Below are positions 1-12,701 of a DNA stretch of 64,000 nucleotides, piece after piece. Under the pieces are notes generated by a model. It saw only the letters and a program-made list of their open reading frames with translations. It made no database searches and was not told the origin of the DNA. The DNA is from Triops longicaudatus. Taxonomy: Eukaryota > Arthropoda > Branchiopoda > Notostraca > Triopsidae. Position 1 is the first letter of the stretch. The number at the start of each line of letters is the position of its first letter. The stretch is from NCBI GenBank assembly GCA_022885665.1, contig JAGQDJ010000048.1:124001-188000 (forward strand), given 5' to 3'. A program made the translations under genes and the position numbers.

Positions 1-3000
1 GATTAGATTACGTCGAAAATTTTGCATCTCCAGTTCTCACAATTTCGTAACGTGTTCCGTAAAATATTTAATTGCATTGTTGTATGGCTTTGGGCGATGT
101 TTCACTGTCAAAGATAGAGGTAGCCTTGGGGAGATACCATTTTCTCGCATGACCTTTTAGGTTGGCAGTAATTAGCGTGCAGTATGACTCACTGCGAGTG
201 GAGACTGCAGCAAGCAACTGCGCAGTGTCCCGTGACGAAAGCAGTGGGTGGATTCAGGTGGCTTCTTGAAAGACGGGATTCATAACTAGGTCATTCGAAC
301 AACAACACACTGATTTTGTGGTAACATGTATGGAAAACAATTACTTTCGCACAATTAAAACAGGAAGTATCATAGCCCTCTAGGTGCGTCATGGATACGT
401 AAAAAATTTTCAATACATTCCTCAATTTTGAAACATATGAACGTTGTTATGTCGAATACTGAACAAAAACAGTAACGCGCATTAGAAACCCTATAAAAAG
501 ACGGCTTTGGCGTTAATCTTTACATTGTTAAGGCACTAACAACCTTTATGTTATTATGCTCTTTAGGCTACCGAGTACACCGAACATATCCCTATATTCC
601 ACACTCGAAGCAGCCCAATTCACGTGGTTTTCGTTCGCGTTGAATTTTAGAAATACAATTGATCTCGTAATAGGGGCTTTATCGTAACTGCGAGAAATGC
701 AGTTACACTAGAAGAGCATCAACGTAAAGATTTGATGGCACCCGTTTGTACAATTATATGAGTTTCTCCAATTTCTCTGAGAATTAAAAAAAATTGTCGG
801 TTAACCACTTTGACAGCAAAACTGGTTAGGAGGTCAAGAATGAGATCAACCTTGCTCCGTTCCTGCTAAATACGTACTACAATTCAAGCTACGTGAATTT
901 TGCAGTGTACACTGAAACGTTTACTTCGGGATTCCCCCCCCCCCCAAAAAAAAAAAAAAGGAAAACGGAATAGCCTACCAGATACTGCTTTGGTATTTGA
1001 TCAGTTCACAGGAATATAATGCTGAACAATAATTCTTAGTAAAGATCGAGACGTTTGCACTGCATGAGCCTGCAAACGAAATATGGATTGTTTAGCCCTT
1101 AAGTAATCATTACTAAGAACTACATGTGCGAAATAAAGATTGAGAAAACGTTAGCCGCTTTTTAGTGTGAAGGTGACTTTGCGAAAGAGGCCCTGACTTT
1201 GACCGCAATCGGTCAAATAAGGTAGTCCGCAGCTTTCTTAACACGTGAAAAGTGGTCCATGGCTGCGAAACGAATTACATGTGGAACGAAAATGGCGGTA
1301 TTCTCGTACTGGTAACAGTGAAGTAATATTTACAGAAAATTGTGCTTCCCAACAGTATCTTCAAATAAAATACGTATTTTGACGTTCGTTTTCATGCTGA
1401 GTTTGCCTTAACTCGGGTCAGCTAGTCACTTTTACATGGGCCAAAATGACTGAACATTCTCGAAAGGCGGAGTCGCGAGCGCGTCGACGCTCACAAGCGT
1501 TTCACAAACGAAATACATGTGCCAGATGACAAGTTCGGCTTACAGAAAAAGTGTATGTATTTGCAGTTTTTCAAGTATGACAAACGCACAGAGGTCGCAC
1601 GCAGACCTCTCCTTACGGACCTTTCGTTATTATTCTAAAATGTTCCACGGCATTAGCTGATTAGACGATTGGTCGAAACCCAATCGCTTACGCCTCTCAC
1701 AGGCGCGGAGTTTGAACGGGGCACGTAAGCGGATTTGATACAATTGATCGATGTCCACGCAAAAGATCGATATCTAAGGCAAGGAACTCACAATTAGCGG
1801 GAAAATCGGAGCATTTCACATTTGAACAGGGCTTAGAAGACTGCAGAATGGAGATTTCGGGTAACTGCAGGTAAAAAGTTGTTGACCAAATTAACTGTTT
1901 AATTACATGATGACAAGCCCTAGTACCTAATTAATAGGAAGGGTACTGATACAAACTGACAAATTCGAGATGACAAACTGACAAAAGACAATATTCGTTA
2001 CAGTCCCGAAGTCGTCGGACTTTCCAGTGCCCAGATAACAAGTAACTCGAGTAAAGAAATAAATTGCGGAACTAGAAAATTAAATTTATATTGGGAGAAA
2101 TAAAAGCATGTAGGTTAAATGTTTGTGGTCGTAACTTGGCGTTATTCCTAGATAAAAGTTTCAGCCAGGCCAACAAACATATTTGCTTTCTTTTTGTTTT
2201 AAAGCCAGTAAACCAACTTAGAAGAAACCGAATAAGACAAAACATTTTCTCCCATGATGGAACGCAAATCAAAGAACTGAAGAGTTTCCTTTACCTATCG
2301 CTCTGCCATCTTACGAAGAGCAGTGAGGTAAGAAGGCAGCATGAAATCTTAACAGGTATATTAAATTTGCTTGTTTTGGCCACATCTTAACCATATTCAA
2401 AATTTGGACATGTCTGCAACCGGTGAAGACGTCACGTATTTAGAGAATCACGCGGCCCTGAAGGCTATTGCATACCTAAGCGTAAAGATGCCAACTTTCA
2501 CTTTCACCCCCTACAACATCCTGTTCGGAATTTTATTCGGGAAATAGGCCGCGACGGTCAAGAAGGATGGGAAAACCCCCAACACTTTCAGTTTCTTGGA
2601 TTATTCAGATACTATGGGTTTCCCCAAAGGAATATTTTTCTTTTATCTGTAACAATATCCATGCCTAGCCTTGGCCCCAAAGCTTGGCCACGACAAAGAA
2701 CGTGGCCAAACGGAACTCTACCGTTATGTAGGGTTAGCACATTTTCAATACAGATTGCTTCGTATAAAATCTGCCATAATGTTTTAACCCCATTGTACTT
2801 AGAATTGGAGTAAAATAAAACTTTCACAAAAAGTCTGTTGTATATTATTTTTAATAGGAAATTTGATCATAAAAAGAAATAAAATAACTTGACATTAATT
2901 GTTCACGAATTACATCTGGATTGAAAGGCAGGCTCCTCCTTCAAGATGGACTTTCTCCACGGTTAAGGTGTCAGTGAGTAGTTCAGCTTTCTCTTGTATC

Positions 3001-3970
3001 AACTCCAGGCACACAACATATGAAAACCTTAAAAAACACCGTTGTTTTCGAAAAGATGTGGAAGACCACATCTTTCTCCCGTACTGACTCACTTTCTTGG
3101 GCTAAAAGTTCAACGCCTAAGTCCGAATTTGGAAGTGTGATATGGCCAATGCCGAAACTAAAAATGCATCAGAAACTTTCTCCCGGATATCACTTCATTA
3201 TTGGAAAGAATACTAACTTAACGGGCGGATATTTCTTTGCATGCAAGATATCCGTCACCTGCTTCCGGGCATAAAAGCGAAAGTTATACCAAGCACCCAT
3301 AACTTAAAAAAAGTAATAACACAAAAAAGTTAAATCAAGATTTTTTAAACATTAATTTTATCTATGATTTTTATAGAAATCTTAAAAAAGCAAAATAAAT
3401 AGCAATAAATTTGCAATAGATTACTAACTACCAATACATTGGCTAAAATCTGATTTAGTGCATCTCAATTATATACACACATAATTCATGTGCACTACCC
3501 AAATAATGTACACTTCACAAACTCGATATTATACTATTGACTAGATTAGTGATCCAGTACTATAGTCTAGTTAGTAATTACAAATCGAGTGAAATAAAAG
3601 TTACGTGTAAAGCATATGAATTGCTTCGCGAAACTTCATGAGCAAGTTAAAATACAATTTAAAATGCAAATGTCATAAAATACAAACAGATTTCTATTAA
3701 CTACAAATAGATAATTTTGAAGTACAAATAGTGTTTTAAAGTATAAACAGATTGATTTAGAATACAAGTAGGATTATGGGCGTCAACAAATAGGTGATTC
3801 GAAATTCTTGACAGTTGAGAAATAAGCCTGAATTCATTACAAGTTGCGACGCCCCACCTTTCAATTTGCGGTGTCAAGACATTATACTTGCACATGGGGA
3901 AGTGTACCATCTAAGTAAGAGGCTGGTGAAGTTGGACGGAACTAGAAAAAGGTGTATCGGTGGTTTTGGT
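1..3970. other. Upstream intergenic region, no gene recognised
   Basis: No reading frame in this stretch has recognisable domain content, and the longest open frames are under 100 codons. It is AT-rich and holds one homopolymer tract (listed separately). I saw no RNA gene in it. Confidence 0.6.
934..959. repeat. Homopolymer tract C12-A14
   Basis: A run of about 12 C is followed directly by about 14 A. It is simple-sequence DNA, and its exact length is likely variable between individuals or assemblies. Confidence 0.9.
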
Positions 3971-3980
3971 GGGATTTCCT
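3971..3980 (+). promoter_or_regulatory. Rel/NF-kappaB-like site upstream of the SPH gene
   Basis: The decamer GGGATTTCCT fits the general Rel consensus GGGRNNYYYY. It lies 16 bp before the TATA box of the SPH leader exon. Rel sites close to the start are common in arthropod immune genes controlled by Toll or Imd signalling. The match is seen in the sequence; its use is inferred. Confidence 0.5.
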
Positions 3981-3996
3981 GAGATGCGGCAAGGAC

Positions 3997-4033
3997 TATA
4001 AAAGCGGGATGCCTCCTTTTGACCGACATCAGT
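3997..4033 (+). promoter_or_regulatory. TATA box and initiator of the SPH gene
   Basis: TATAAAA begins at 3997 and an arthropod-type initiator TCAGT lies at 4029-4033, about 34 bp later. A perfect 5' splice site CAG|GTAAGT follows at 4158/4159, so this promoter probably starts a non-coding leader exon for the SPH gene. Confidence 0.6.
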
Positions 4034-5196
4034 TACCTTTCAGTAGAAGGCAAAGAAAGTTAAGGTTGGGAACTTGGGTTTACTGTGAAACTTGTGAGTG
4101 GATAAAAGTTTCATTTCAAAGTGAACTCACTGTATTGGACAAGGAACACCAGCTCCAGGTAAGTTAAGTTAACGCTGTGTACATTATTTTTTTTTTTATC
4201 GAAATTTCTTACACGCCCCCCACCCACCGAAGAAACTACATCGATATATACTTCACACTACATGTAATATACAAAGGAACTGCAGTTACGTTAAGTTTAC
4301 TTACAGCCACTGGTAGACATTTTCATCGATCGCAACAGAACATTTTAAGTAATTTGAAAGTTCTAATGATAATTCTTAAAGCAACTTAAATTAAGAAAGA
4401 AATAACATTTCAACATTTTCGGTATTATTAGTGGTCTCTTTTCTCAAATTATTCCTTTGAACAGTGAAAAGTAAAAGTTCCCGATTCAAAGCAAATTTCA
4501 CCTCATATTCATCGTAGCATCAAAAGGATCTAAGTTCTAGTTTTAGTCGGAGCAGTACTTTTAATTCCGTTACGAATCTCGTACGGGTGGCCAATATCGA
4601 TCTATCGCGACCTAAATGCTAGTTTATATTTAACCGCCCGTAACATATCCCACATTCTCTATAAATCCCACAGCCGTAAGTGTAACAAAGGTTCCGGGTC
4701 TTAACTGTGATAGCACACATAAATATAAACACTAAAGCTCAATTTTGTTCACTGAACGGTCATTCCAAAAGCGTAGGTGTAGCGAAAAAGGGCAGGTTAG
4801 AAAGCTGATGGAGCAGAACAATGCAATCTTGGCGTGGTTCTCGTAACACACAGCTCAATACGGTCATCCAGGTTAGAACTCAGAGGTGAAAGTTCTTGTA
4901 ACATGTAGGCAGGGTAGGTGTCCTCTCCTTTACAGGTACATCAGAGAAAGTAAAACTTGGAAGGGTTCCAACCCCCTCCGTCCCGCTTTGTGAAAGCGTG
5001 GCAGAAACGCTTATTTGCATAACGAAATCGGTTTCCCTTTTTCAAAACAGTCAGAGGAGGGTGAAAGTAGGTCGGGAAAGCCTTTTTCGGCACTACTATT
5101 AAACAAAACAAGAGCTTTCTCCGTTGAAGATGAAATGCCCTCTGATGCTGTACAACTCTCCAGGTTCAGTGAATTAACAAGATCTTTTCTTACTAG
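4031..5196 (+). other. Probable non-coding leader exon and first intron of the SPH gene
   Basis: The proposed leader exon runs from about 4031 to 4158 and ends in CAG|GTAAGT. The next acceptor, a pyrimidine-rich stretch ending in TAG at 5196, leaves a single A before the ATG at 5198. The intron would be about 1.04 kb. The assignment rests on splice signals only; a transcript crossing 4158/5197 would confirm it. Confidence 0.5.
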
Positions 5197-5197
5197 A

Positions 5198-8100
5198 ATG
5201 AGGACGTTTTGGTTATGTTGCCTGGTACTGGCAGCAAGTGTTGCAGCGGACGAAAACTGGTCATGGGGATCTAACAGTCAAGAGGGCCGAGGAGGCCGCA
5301 AGCTTGCCGATGCTCCATCTCCTGCCACAAGAGGGCAGCTGAGTGACGGCCTGCGCTTCCCTAACTCCGGTATTACGACCTCGGCATCAAAAGACTCCTA
5401 CGCACCGGCCGAATCTTCTAGTCAACACGATTTGGTCGATGTTTCCAAGGCAGCCCTTAACCTTGCCGTTGCTGGTACCTGACCTTTCCTGTTCTTCATT
5501 TGAGAGCAAAAAGAAATTCTTTATTCAAATTTAATTGAAATTCAAATTCTTTAATAGATAATACTGGAAGCCTTCAAACCCCACATGACATTGTTGTCAT
5601 TGATGCGCAACACGAAGAAGGCAAGTTGAACGCTGATGAAGCTGTCGAGCAGTTCCTCACTTCCACTCGTACCGGTAAAGCCATCAGCGGATTCCAAGAA
5701 GTTTACGAAGACCCTAAGATTAACAACGCCCTCAAGTCCGGTGACGAGACCGAAGCTCGTGGCGCCATTAAAGACAAACTGTGCCATTTAGGTCTCGCTG
5801 TGGTAAGCAACATCTACATTTAATCGTGGCTTTACGTTAATATCTCGTGTATTTTGCAGTGCGCCAAAGGTTACGGCGGTTACATTAGCCCTAGCGATGT
5901 CGTCTACGTCCAACCGGTCCAACTCGCCCCCGTAGGAGGTCCCATTTCAGCCGTTCCGCTCAAAGCTCCTCACCACTTCAAGGACAAAGGTCACGGCAAA
6001 GGTTACGGAGCTCCTGCCAAGGGTTACGGTGCGCCTTCTAAGGGTTACGGAGCACCCTTGTCCTCATCTTACGGTCTTCCCCCTCCTCCTATTAGCCCAC
6101 CCATTTCCTCCTATGGACCTCCTCCCTTTGAGCCAATCTACACTCCTCCTCCCCCACCGCCGCGTCCTCTTCCTCCTCCCGTGCAACCCGCTCCTCAACC
6201 CTACGTCCCTCCTCCTCCACCCCCGCCACCCGTTGTGGTCAACCGCCCAGCTCCGGTGGAACACGTCCACTACCACTTCCACGACACCAACAAACACCCT
6301 GAACCCTTGCCTTACAGCCCCCCTGCTCCCATCCCCAACAAACCTGCCTACGTACCCCCACCACCCCCTGTCCAACCCCCGGTCTACAACCCACCCAAGC
6401 CTGTCTACAACCCCGTACCTGAGTATGTGCCCCCCAAGCCAGCCTACAACCCCGTCCCTGCATACTCTAACCCCGGTGCCAGCTACAATCCCGGACCCAG
6501 CTACTACGGTCGCGAGGATTGCCAATGCGTTCCCATTGACTTGTGTCCTAGCTACGATATAGTGGGCCGTGAAATCCAAGATTATGCCATCGATCCTCGT
6601 AACATCCCCAGCAACATCACCGCCAACGAATCTGACACCCGATTCTATCGCTCCAGCAGCCAAGGATCCTCTAAAAACGAAACCCGTCGACGACGTCAAG
6701 CTGAAAACGACTCGATTGTGGTAGATGCCGCTGGCTCTACCGGCTCCGGCAGCACCTCTACCTCCACCGGCACCGGTAGTACTCCCGTGTCTTCGGATAC
6801 GACTGCAGCCATCACTCCCGTACAGGGTGTCCAACCCGCCCAGGCCACTGGCGTAAGTATTTAACCCTTTCTCTGATGCATACCAAAGAACCACACATGT
6901 TGTTTCTCCTTGCACGCTTCTTCAAAATTCACTTCTGGTTTTTGCGAGAATCATGGGCTAACTTTACAAAGATTACTTTTTTCACGTTTGCCCTCAGCTC
7001 TTCTCTTCTTTACAGCGTCTACTCAACCCTTTTAAAGGCGACTCCAATTTCCAACCCACCTTCGGAGTCTCTTTTGGCTTACCCGGTGGAATCGGAGGTT
7101 ACCCCCTCAACCCTTTTGGAGTGAACCCAGTAGTTAACCCCTATTCAGGGGGAGGCTTAGAAGTAGGCCCGGTAGCGTTAAACCCACTAGTCTCGCTTCA
7201 GCTCGGCTCCAAAGCCGACGGAACGGGACCAGTTTTGAGGCCGCTGGTTAATTTACACGTTTCGCCGAGCCAAGCCAAATGGGCGGAGATTAATTTAAAG
7301 AAGTACTTAGGCGGTGGTATTGGAGGTTTAGGTAAAGGTGGATTCGGAGGTGGATACGGAGGTTTTGGAGGTGGTATTCCACCAGTCCCACCCCCGATCC
7401 CTCCCCCAATTCCACCACGCCCCTTACCACCCCCGATTCCTCCTCCAGTCAGGCCACCGATTGTACCACCTATTACACCACCTATCGTACCTCCTATCAC
7501 GCCACCCATCGTGCCTCCTATTGTTCCCCCAGTGGTTCCCTACAGACAAACACCCGGCTTTGCTCCTGCTTTTCCGCCAGGTTATTACGGTCAGGGGTAC
7601 GGTAGTAACTACGGTTACCAAGGTAATTATGGAGCGACCGGGTTCCGACCTCCAATTCCGTCTAGTTACCCGCCACAGCAGTACCCAGTTAAGCCTTACA
7701 CACCAGTGGTACATGAGCATTATCACTACTATGACTCGAACAAAGGCACTTACTCGTCGCCGTATGGTCTTGGGTACAGAGGCACCAACTACGTGCGGGA
7801 TCAGGACGACGACGATGCCGTATCAGTAGACTCGAGTTATAGCTCTGATTCAGGCGTCGAGGCCAAGCTCCCTGTAGCAACTCGAGAATCTTCTAGAAAT
7901 CAAGGCTCAACCTCTTCGAACTTCCGGTTTGAAGACTCGGATTCTGACCAGGGTAGTGAGTACAGCGATACTAGTAGTTCGAGCTCAGGTAGTATCAAGT
8001 TCAGGAACAAACGCAACCAGGGTTCTTCTCAGGTTAGCTCAGAACAATCCGATTCCCCTCCCCATGACAGACGCTCAACTGTTTCGGCTCATAACGAGGT

Positions 8101-9740
8101 AAGGATCCAACACAAGAAAGTTGCTACGGTGTGAAGAGGACCTTGAAACAGTAGAGTTGCTAACTTGGCCCGACGGCTTGAGGGCGCTGGCGCACCATCA
8201 CGGGAGCTTGGGTAGTTATGCTGCATAAGCAGGCTTTGCTTGAGTGTTTACGATGGACAACGCGACCGAGACATCGTACTCTATAAAATGACCACAAGAC
8301 GTTATGTCGACTTATTGCAACCAGTGTAGAAAAACACCGTAGCCACTTTTCTAGTATTGGAACCTTACAAATTCCTCCTCCCTGTCCTACTTTATCTGCA
8401 AATTACAAATCTTCCTTGCATGTTTTTCGCAATAATCAAGTTCCGCTGCAGGAAAAACGACGCAAACCTAGACCCGACGGAGACTGTACAACGACCAAAG
8501 GACACACTGGACACGGCTAATTAATATTTCTTTAATTTACTAGTTCACGTATTTAATCATCTATTTGCCGAAATTTCACAGACTGATCGTGCAGCTCGCC
8601 AAATTACTGGACGAGACGCTGGAAGCTACGCTTCAAGCAGTCCCCGTGCAGGTTCATGCGGACCTCGCCAAGTCTGCTGCCGTTCCCCCGGTGCCAAGAC
8701 GCAGCCTAGCGGTCATGGTTCTTGTGGCAGACGCTACCCGCAAGGTATCACTGGACGGATCAAGAACCCTGCTTACGTCGATGGAGACAGTGAATTTGGT
8801 ACATAACTTGGCTACTTCATACCTTCTTGTACTAAACAATCCCGTGCAGGTGAATACCCCTGGCAAGTCGCTATCTTGAAGAAGGAAGGACATGACAATG
8901 TTTACGTTTGCGGAGGTACCTTGATTGGACCTTACCATGTTCTTACTGCTGCTCACTGCCTGAAAGGGTAGGCTCATTCAGTATTTTAGTACTGAAAAAT
9001 TAATTTATACTGTGGATTTAGATACCTTCCCCAGGAACTCCGCGTTCGAATGGGCGAGTGGGACGTCAACCGCGAAACCGAATTCTACCCTTACGTCGAA
9101 CGTGAAGTAATATCTGCCGTCATCCATCCTGAGTACTATGCCGGAAATCTCTTCAACGACTTGGCCATCCTGAAGTTCGGCGGAGCTGTTGACCTAGGCC
9201 AATAGTATGTTAAAATTAATTTATTATCTGAAGGGACGAACTTCATTATTTTTATTATTATCTCTAATTATTAGCCCACACATTGCGCCTGCCTGTTTGC
9301 CAACTACTTATCAAACGTTCACCGGAAGCCGCTGCTGGGTTACTGGCTGGGGCAAGGATGCTTTCGGTACTGGAGGTCGTTACCAAAACATTCTCAAGGA
9401 AGTCGATGTCCCTGTGATTGACAACTATGAATGTGAAGCCAAATTGAGACGTACCCGTCTGGGCTACGATTTCAAGCTACATCCCGGTTTTATGTGTGCT
9501 GGAGGCGAAGAGGGCAAAGACGCTTGCAAGGTACATTCATGCTCAGCGAATTTTGGAGTTACTAATAATGGTTCTGATTTGCAGGGTGACGGTGGTAGCC
9601 CTCTTGTTTGCGAGGCTAACGGCTCTTGGTACGTCGCCGGTGTCGTCAGCTGGGGTATTGGCTGCGGCCAGTATGACGTTCCTGGCGTCTACGTCAAGGT
9701 CAGCGAGTACCTCGACTGGATCCAGAAGAATCAATACTAA
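5198..9740 (+). CDS. Secreted clip-like serine protease homologue (catalytic Ser replaced by Gly)
   Basis: I assemble ten coding exons: 5198-5474, 5558-5802, 5860-6852, 7016-8098, 8452-8485, 8595-8798, 8850-8967, 9022-9204, 9275-9530 and 9585-9740, giving 1182 residues with compatible phases throughout. Residues 1 to about 19 form a signal peptide. Residues 175-505 and 506-866 are Pro/Tyr- and Gly/Pro-rich blocks. A clip-like cysteine set starts as CQCVPIDLC (about 395-403) and finishes as CGPRQVCCR just before the protease domain. The trypsin-like domain has the activation region RIKNPAYVDGD, the His in LTAAHC and the Asp in NDLAIL, but GDGGSP replaces GDSGGP, so the nucleophile is missing. 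Such homologues act as cofactors in prophenoloxidase and Toll cascades or in epithelial morphogenesis; the Drosophila Scarface and Masquerade groups are the closest types I can name. Exon 5 is tiny (34 nt) and is the least certain junction; using its GT at 8486 keeps the frame and removes an extra Cys. Confidence 0.85.
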
Positions 9741-12701
9741 TACGCTCTAAACTAATGCGTGAAAAGAGAAACTATTTTCATTGAAGAACTAGAAAAAGGC
9801 CTAATTTATAAAGTTTCCCGCAGGCCTGAGACACTTACCCTTCCCTAGTGATAGATTTATAGCTTTCTCTAACGATCTTCGCTCTTAGGATGCGAAGACT
9901 TGTGTCGAGAATGGCTCAAGTACACGGCTGGGCCGTCTGAAAAAAAAAATTCTATGTAAAAACTTTTCTAGTGTAGGACAAATTGCAGCAAAGTTTATTG
10001 TGCAGGTAATTGTGCAAGTGCTGTTGTATTGTAACTACTTGAACGCTCCCCTGCCTAATTTATAACGTGAATACAACGTTGATCCATATTTGACTTTTTG
10101 AAACTTGAGAAGCTCGATCCGGTGTTTTAAATCCTATCATAGATCTTACACATCGAAACCTTTAAGCGATTTTCGAAAACATAACGACTCACGGGATACA
10201 GTGTGACAATGGAAGGCATAAAGCAAAGTTGTAAAAAATGACCAACACTAAGAATTTCTAAATCGAGGTAAATAGAGTGCAGTTGTAAAAGTCGTAAGAC
10301 TTTTTACGCCCAAAGGTATGGACTATCTCTCATTTCTCTTTCGCTTCACTTTCCTTTCTCGCTTCTCTTTAGCTACTTCCTAGCTTCACTGTTGCCCAGG
10401 GCACGTGAACTGCACCGAATCCTTTGAGATTGACGTACCTAGGGTGCACCCTCGTACCTTTACTAGCTCCGTTATCTTTTGCTTCCTTCTTAAATGAAAA
10501 TAATAATAATAAAATAATCGCAAAAGTTATCCTGACGCCAGTTTCTCTTTACAAGTTAGACAACCAACCAACACACAAATGCTTTGAACTTTGTTACAAA
10601 TCGTGGAGGCACAAAGGACAAATTAGCTAAGAACAAATTTGAGAGATGAAATAAAGTGACGAATTGACAAAATAAGCAAGTGGAGTACAATTTGGAGTTT
10701 ACTAGGTCAGCTCAGAAAATCCCTGCAACAAAGGGATTTTCATATACAACGCTCGGGTGTCGTCTTACGGGAGGGTGAACAAGAACCCTTGCCAGACTGT
10801 GCCGATCTACACAAAGACCTTTTGTAAGAGGAAGGGGCAGACTTACAGCGTTCGCGTATTGAAAGCACAAGGTCAAACATAGATATTTTAAAGTAAGGGA
10901 TTAATCCTTGATTCTTGTCCAGAAACCTTCGCCAACAGTTGACATTACGATTCTGGAGAATTTCGGTCATGCCCGGAACCCTGCGATAATCGATAATCCC
11001 AATCGCTAGAATCTTAGACGCTGTGCTCTGTGCTTTGGCCTCTTGGACTTTTTCATCCAATTTGACCTTTTGTTGTTTAAAATAATTTTCATTATGGTGA
11101 ATTGGTGGAGAGTTACATATCTTGACGCAAAATAGGTCTATTCACTAAAATGGCGAACATGAACAAAAAGCAAATTATTCTGGAACTGTTTCCATGGCGT
11201 GCACTGTGTTCTAGCGGATTTCATTATAAATGTATAATTAATTATTTATTGTATGGTATTGTTTGTATTCCCTTGTGTAGTACATTGAGTGATAATACTG
11301 TATGCTTGTAAATTATGTAGTTAACCCCTGTTTTATCTGTCACCCCCCAATATGCACTGACGTGGAATACGAGTTGGTAATAAACTCAATCGTATATGCA
11401 GTTTACAACGCTTTCTTTCTCTATTGAAGTATCGTCACTTTCGTTCACGACGTTTTCTGGCAGAGAAATGTTACACGGCTTGGATCCAGAAACATTTCGT
11501 CAGCGCTTCAGCTATTATTTTGGGAAATTTGGTCCTCTGCCACACTCGTACATCCACTGCAGCAGCTAATATTGTGTAAAGGAGATATTTAAAAGGTGGA
11601 AACAGCTTTGACTGCCATAATTATTTCTGTATTGTAGTTTCATTTGCCAGTTAGTTTCGCACAGTTACAAATGAAGGGAAGAACTTGCAAACAGCTGGTG
11701 GCTTGCACGTGAAAGGAAGCGGAGATGATTTTTTCTTGCACAAAAAGTGCAATACGCGTAAACAGCTGTGCAGAATGTTAATGTCTCTCCTGAATTTCTA
11801 ATGACCAACTAAAAATTTCAGCACAACTTACAGGCAATATCTATTCCTGTCAAAATCGTTACTCTCTACCGTCTTAATTATGTATTAATGCACAAGAATT
11901 TCAATGAAGGATTCCGGGCTATAGCGAAATGTGCAATATGTAAAAAATTAAGTTGATCCGAACAAGAAACTCACCAACAATAAAAACTGCAAATACGGTC
12001 TATATATTATAATATTTTAGCATTTCATATGCCGGCACACAGAATATGACCCTGATAATGACATTTCTGAACAACAGTGCACAGAAGCAGTTCTATTAAA
12101 CAATTCTAGAAGGATAACTTTGCTCATAAACGATAAAAACATAACAGGAAATTAAATTACGAATTAAAGAGTTACTTGGAGCCTCAAAACATTATATAGT
12201 ACAGTCCAAAATACATGTTTCGGGAAAAGGGATACAGTGCGCGCAGGAAAGTCCAGACAATGCTGAAAAACACTCCTTGGCTTTTGCTGCCTTCCCAACC
12301 CTAACCCGGGCTCGGCGGTGCCCGGACATGCAGGTGTCATTCGAGCGCGTTGTCACCAATTTTATTTATTTATTTTATTATTTATTATTATTATTATTAT
12401 TTTTTTTTTTGGGGGGGGGGGAGCTATACTGTGCAAATTAAAATTTTAAATTAAATTTTACTCCCAAAAAACTGAACGGTTTATTAATTATAAATAACTG
12501 CAACTAAATCCGTGAACTTTTCTCGAATGCCTTCGCAACATTACTGCGAAGTTTTGCCAAAGACAACTGCATCTATCAGAGGATGCTGGGTAAGGTCAAA
12601 TAAGGCTTCTGTGCGACATTTCGGGTTTTTAATATAGTTGCACTGTACGCGTGTGATCCTCGTGTAAATACGAGCTAGGCTGCGCTGTGCGATTTCGCTC
12701 A
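9741..12701. other. Intergenic region, no gene recognised
   Basis: This stretch separates the SPH gene from the convergent PAN/fucolectin-like gene. There is a pyrimidine-rich patch at about 10325-10375 and a low-complexity block at 12361-12421. Open frames here (longest about 106 codons, minus strand) show no domain signature. Confidence 0.6.
12361..12421. repeat. Low-complexity (TTTA)n(TTA)n-T-G11 block
   Basis: Short TTTA and TTA repeats run into a poly-T tract and then about 11 G. It is simple-sequence DNA of variable length. Confidence 0.85.

Noticed and set aside
1049..1076. GTTTGCA...TGCAAAC inverted repeat
   Set aside because: The stem is only 7 bp with no further pairing, so not credible as a small RNA precursor or regulatory hairpin.
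6064..6915. 283-codon minus-strand open frame
   Set aside because: It is antisense to the Pro-rich exon 3 of the SPH; Pro-rich codons read backwards give Gly/Trp/Arg-rich nonsense.
7198..7509. Gly-rich minus-strand open frame opposite SPH exon 4
   Set aside because: It is the reverse complement of the Pro/Ile-rich coding repeats and has no independent support.
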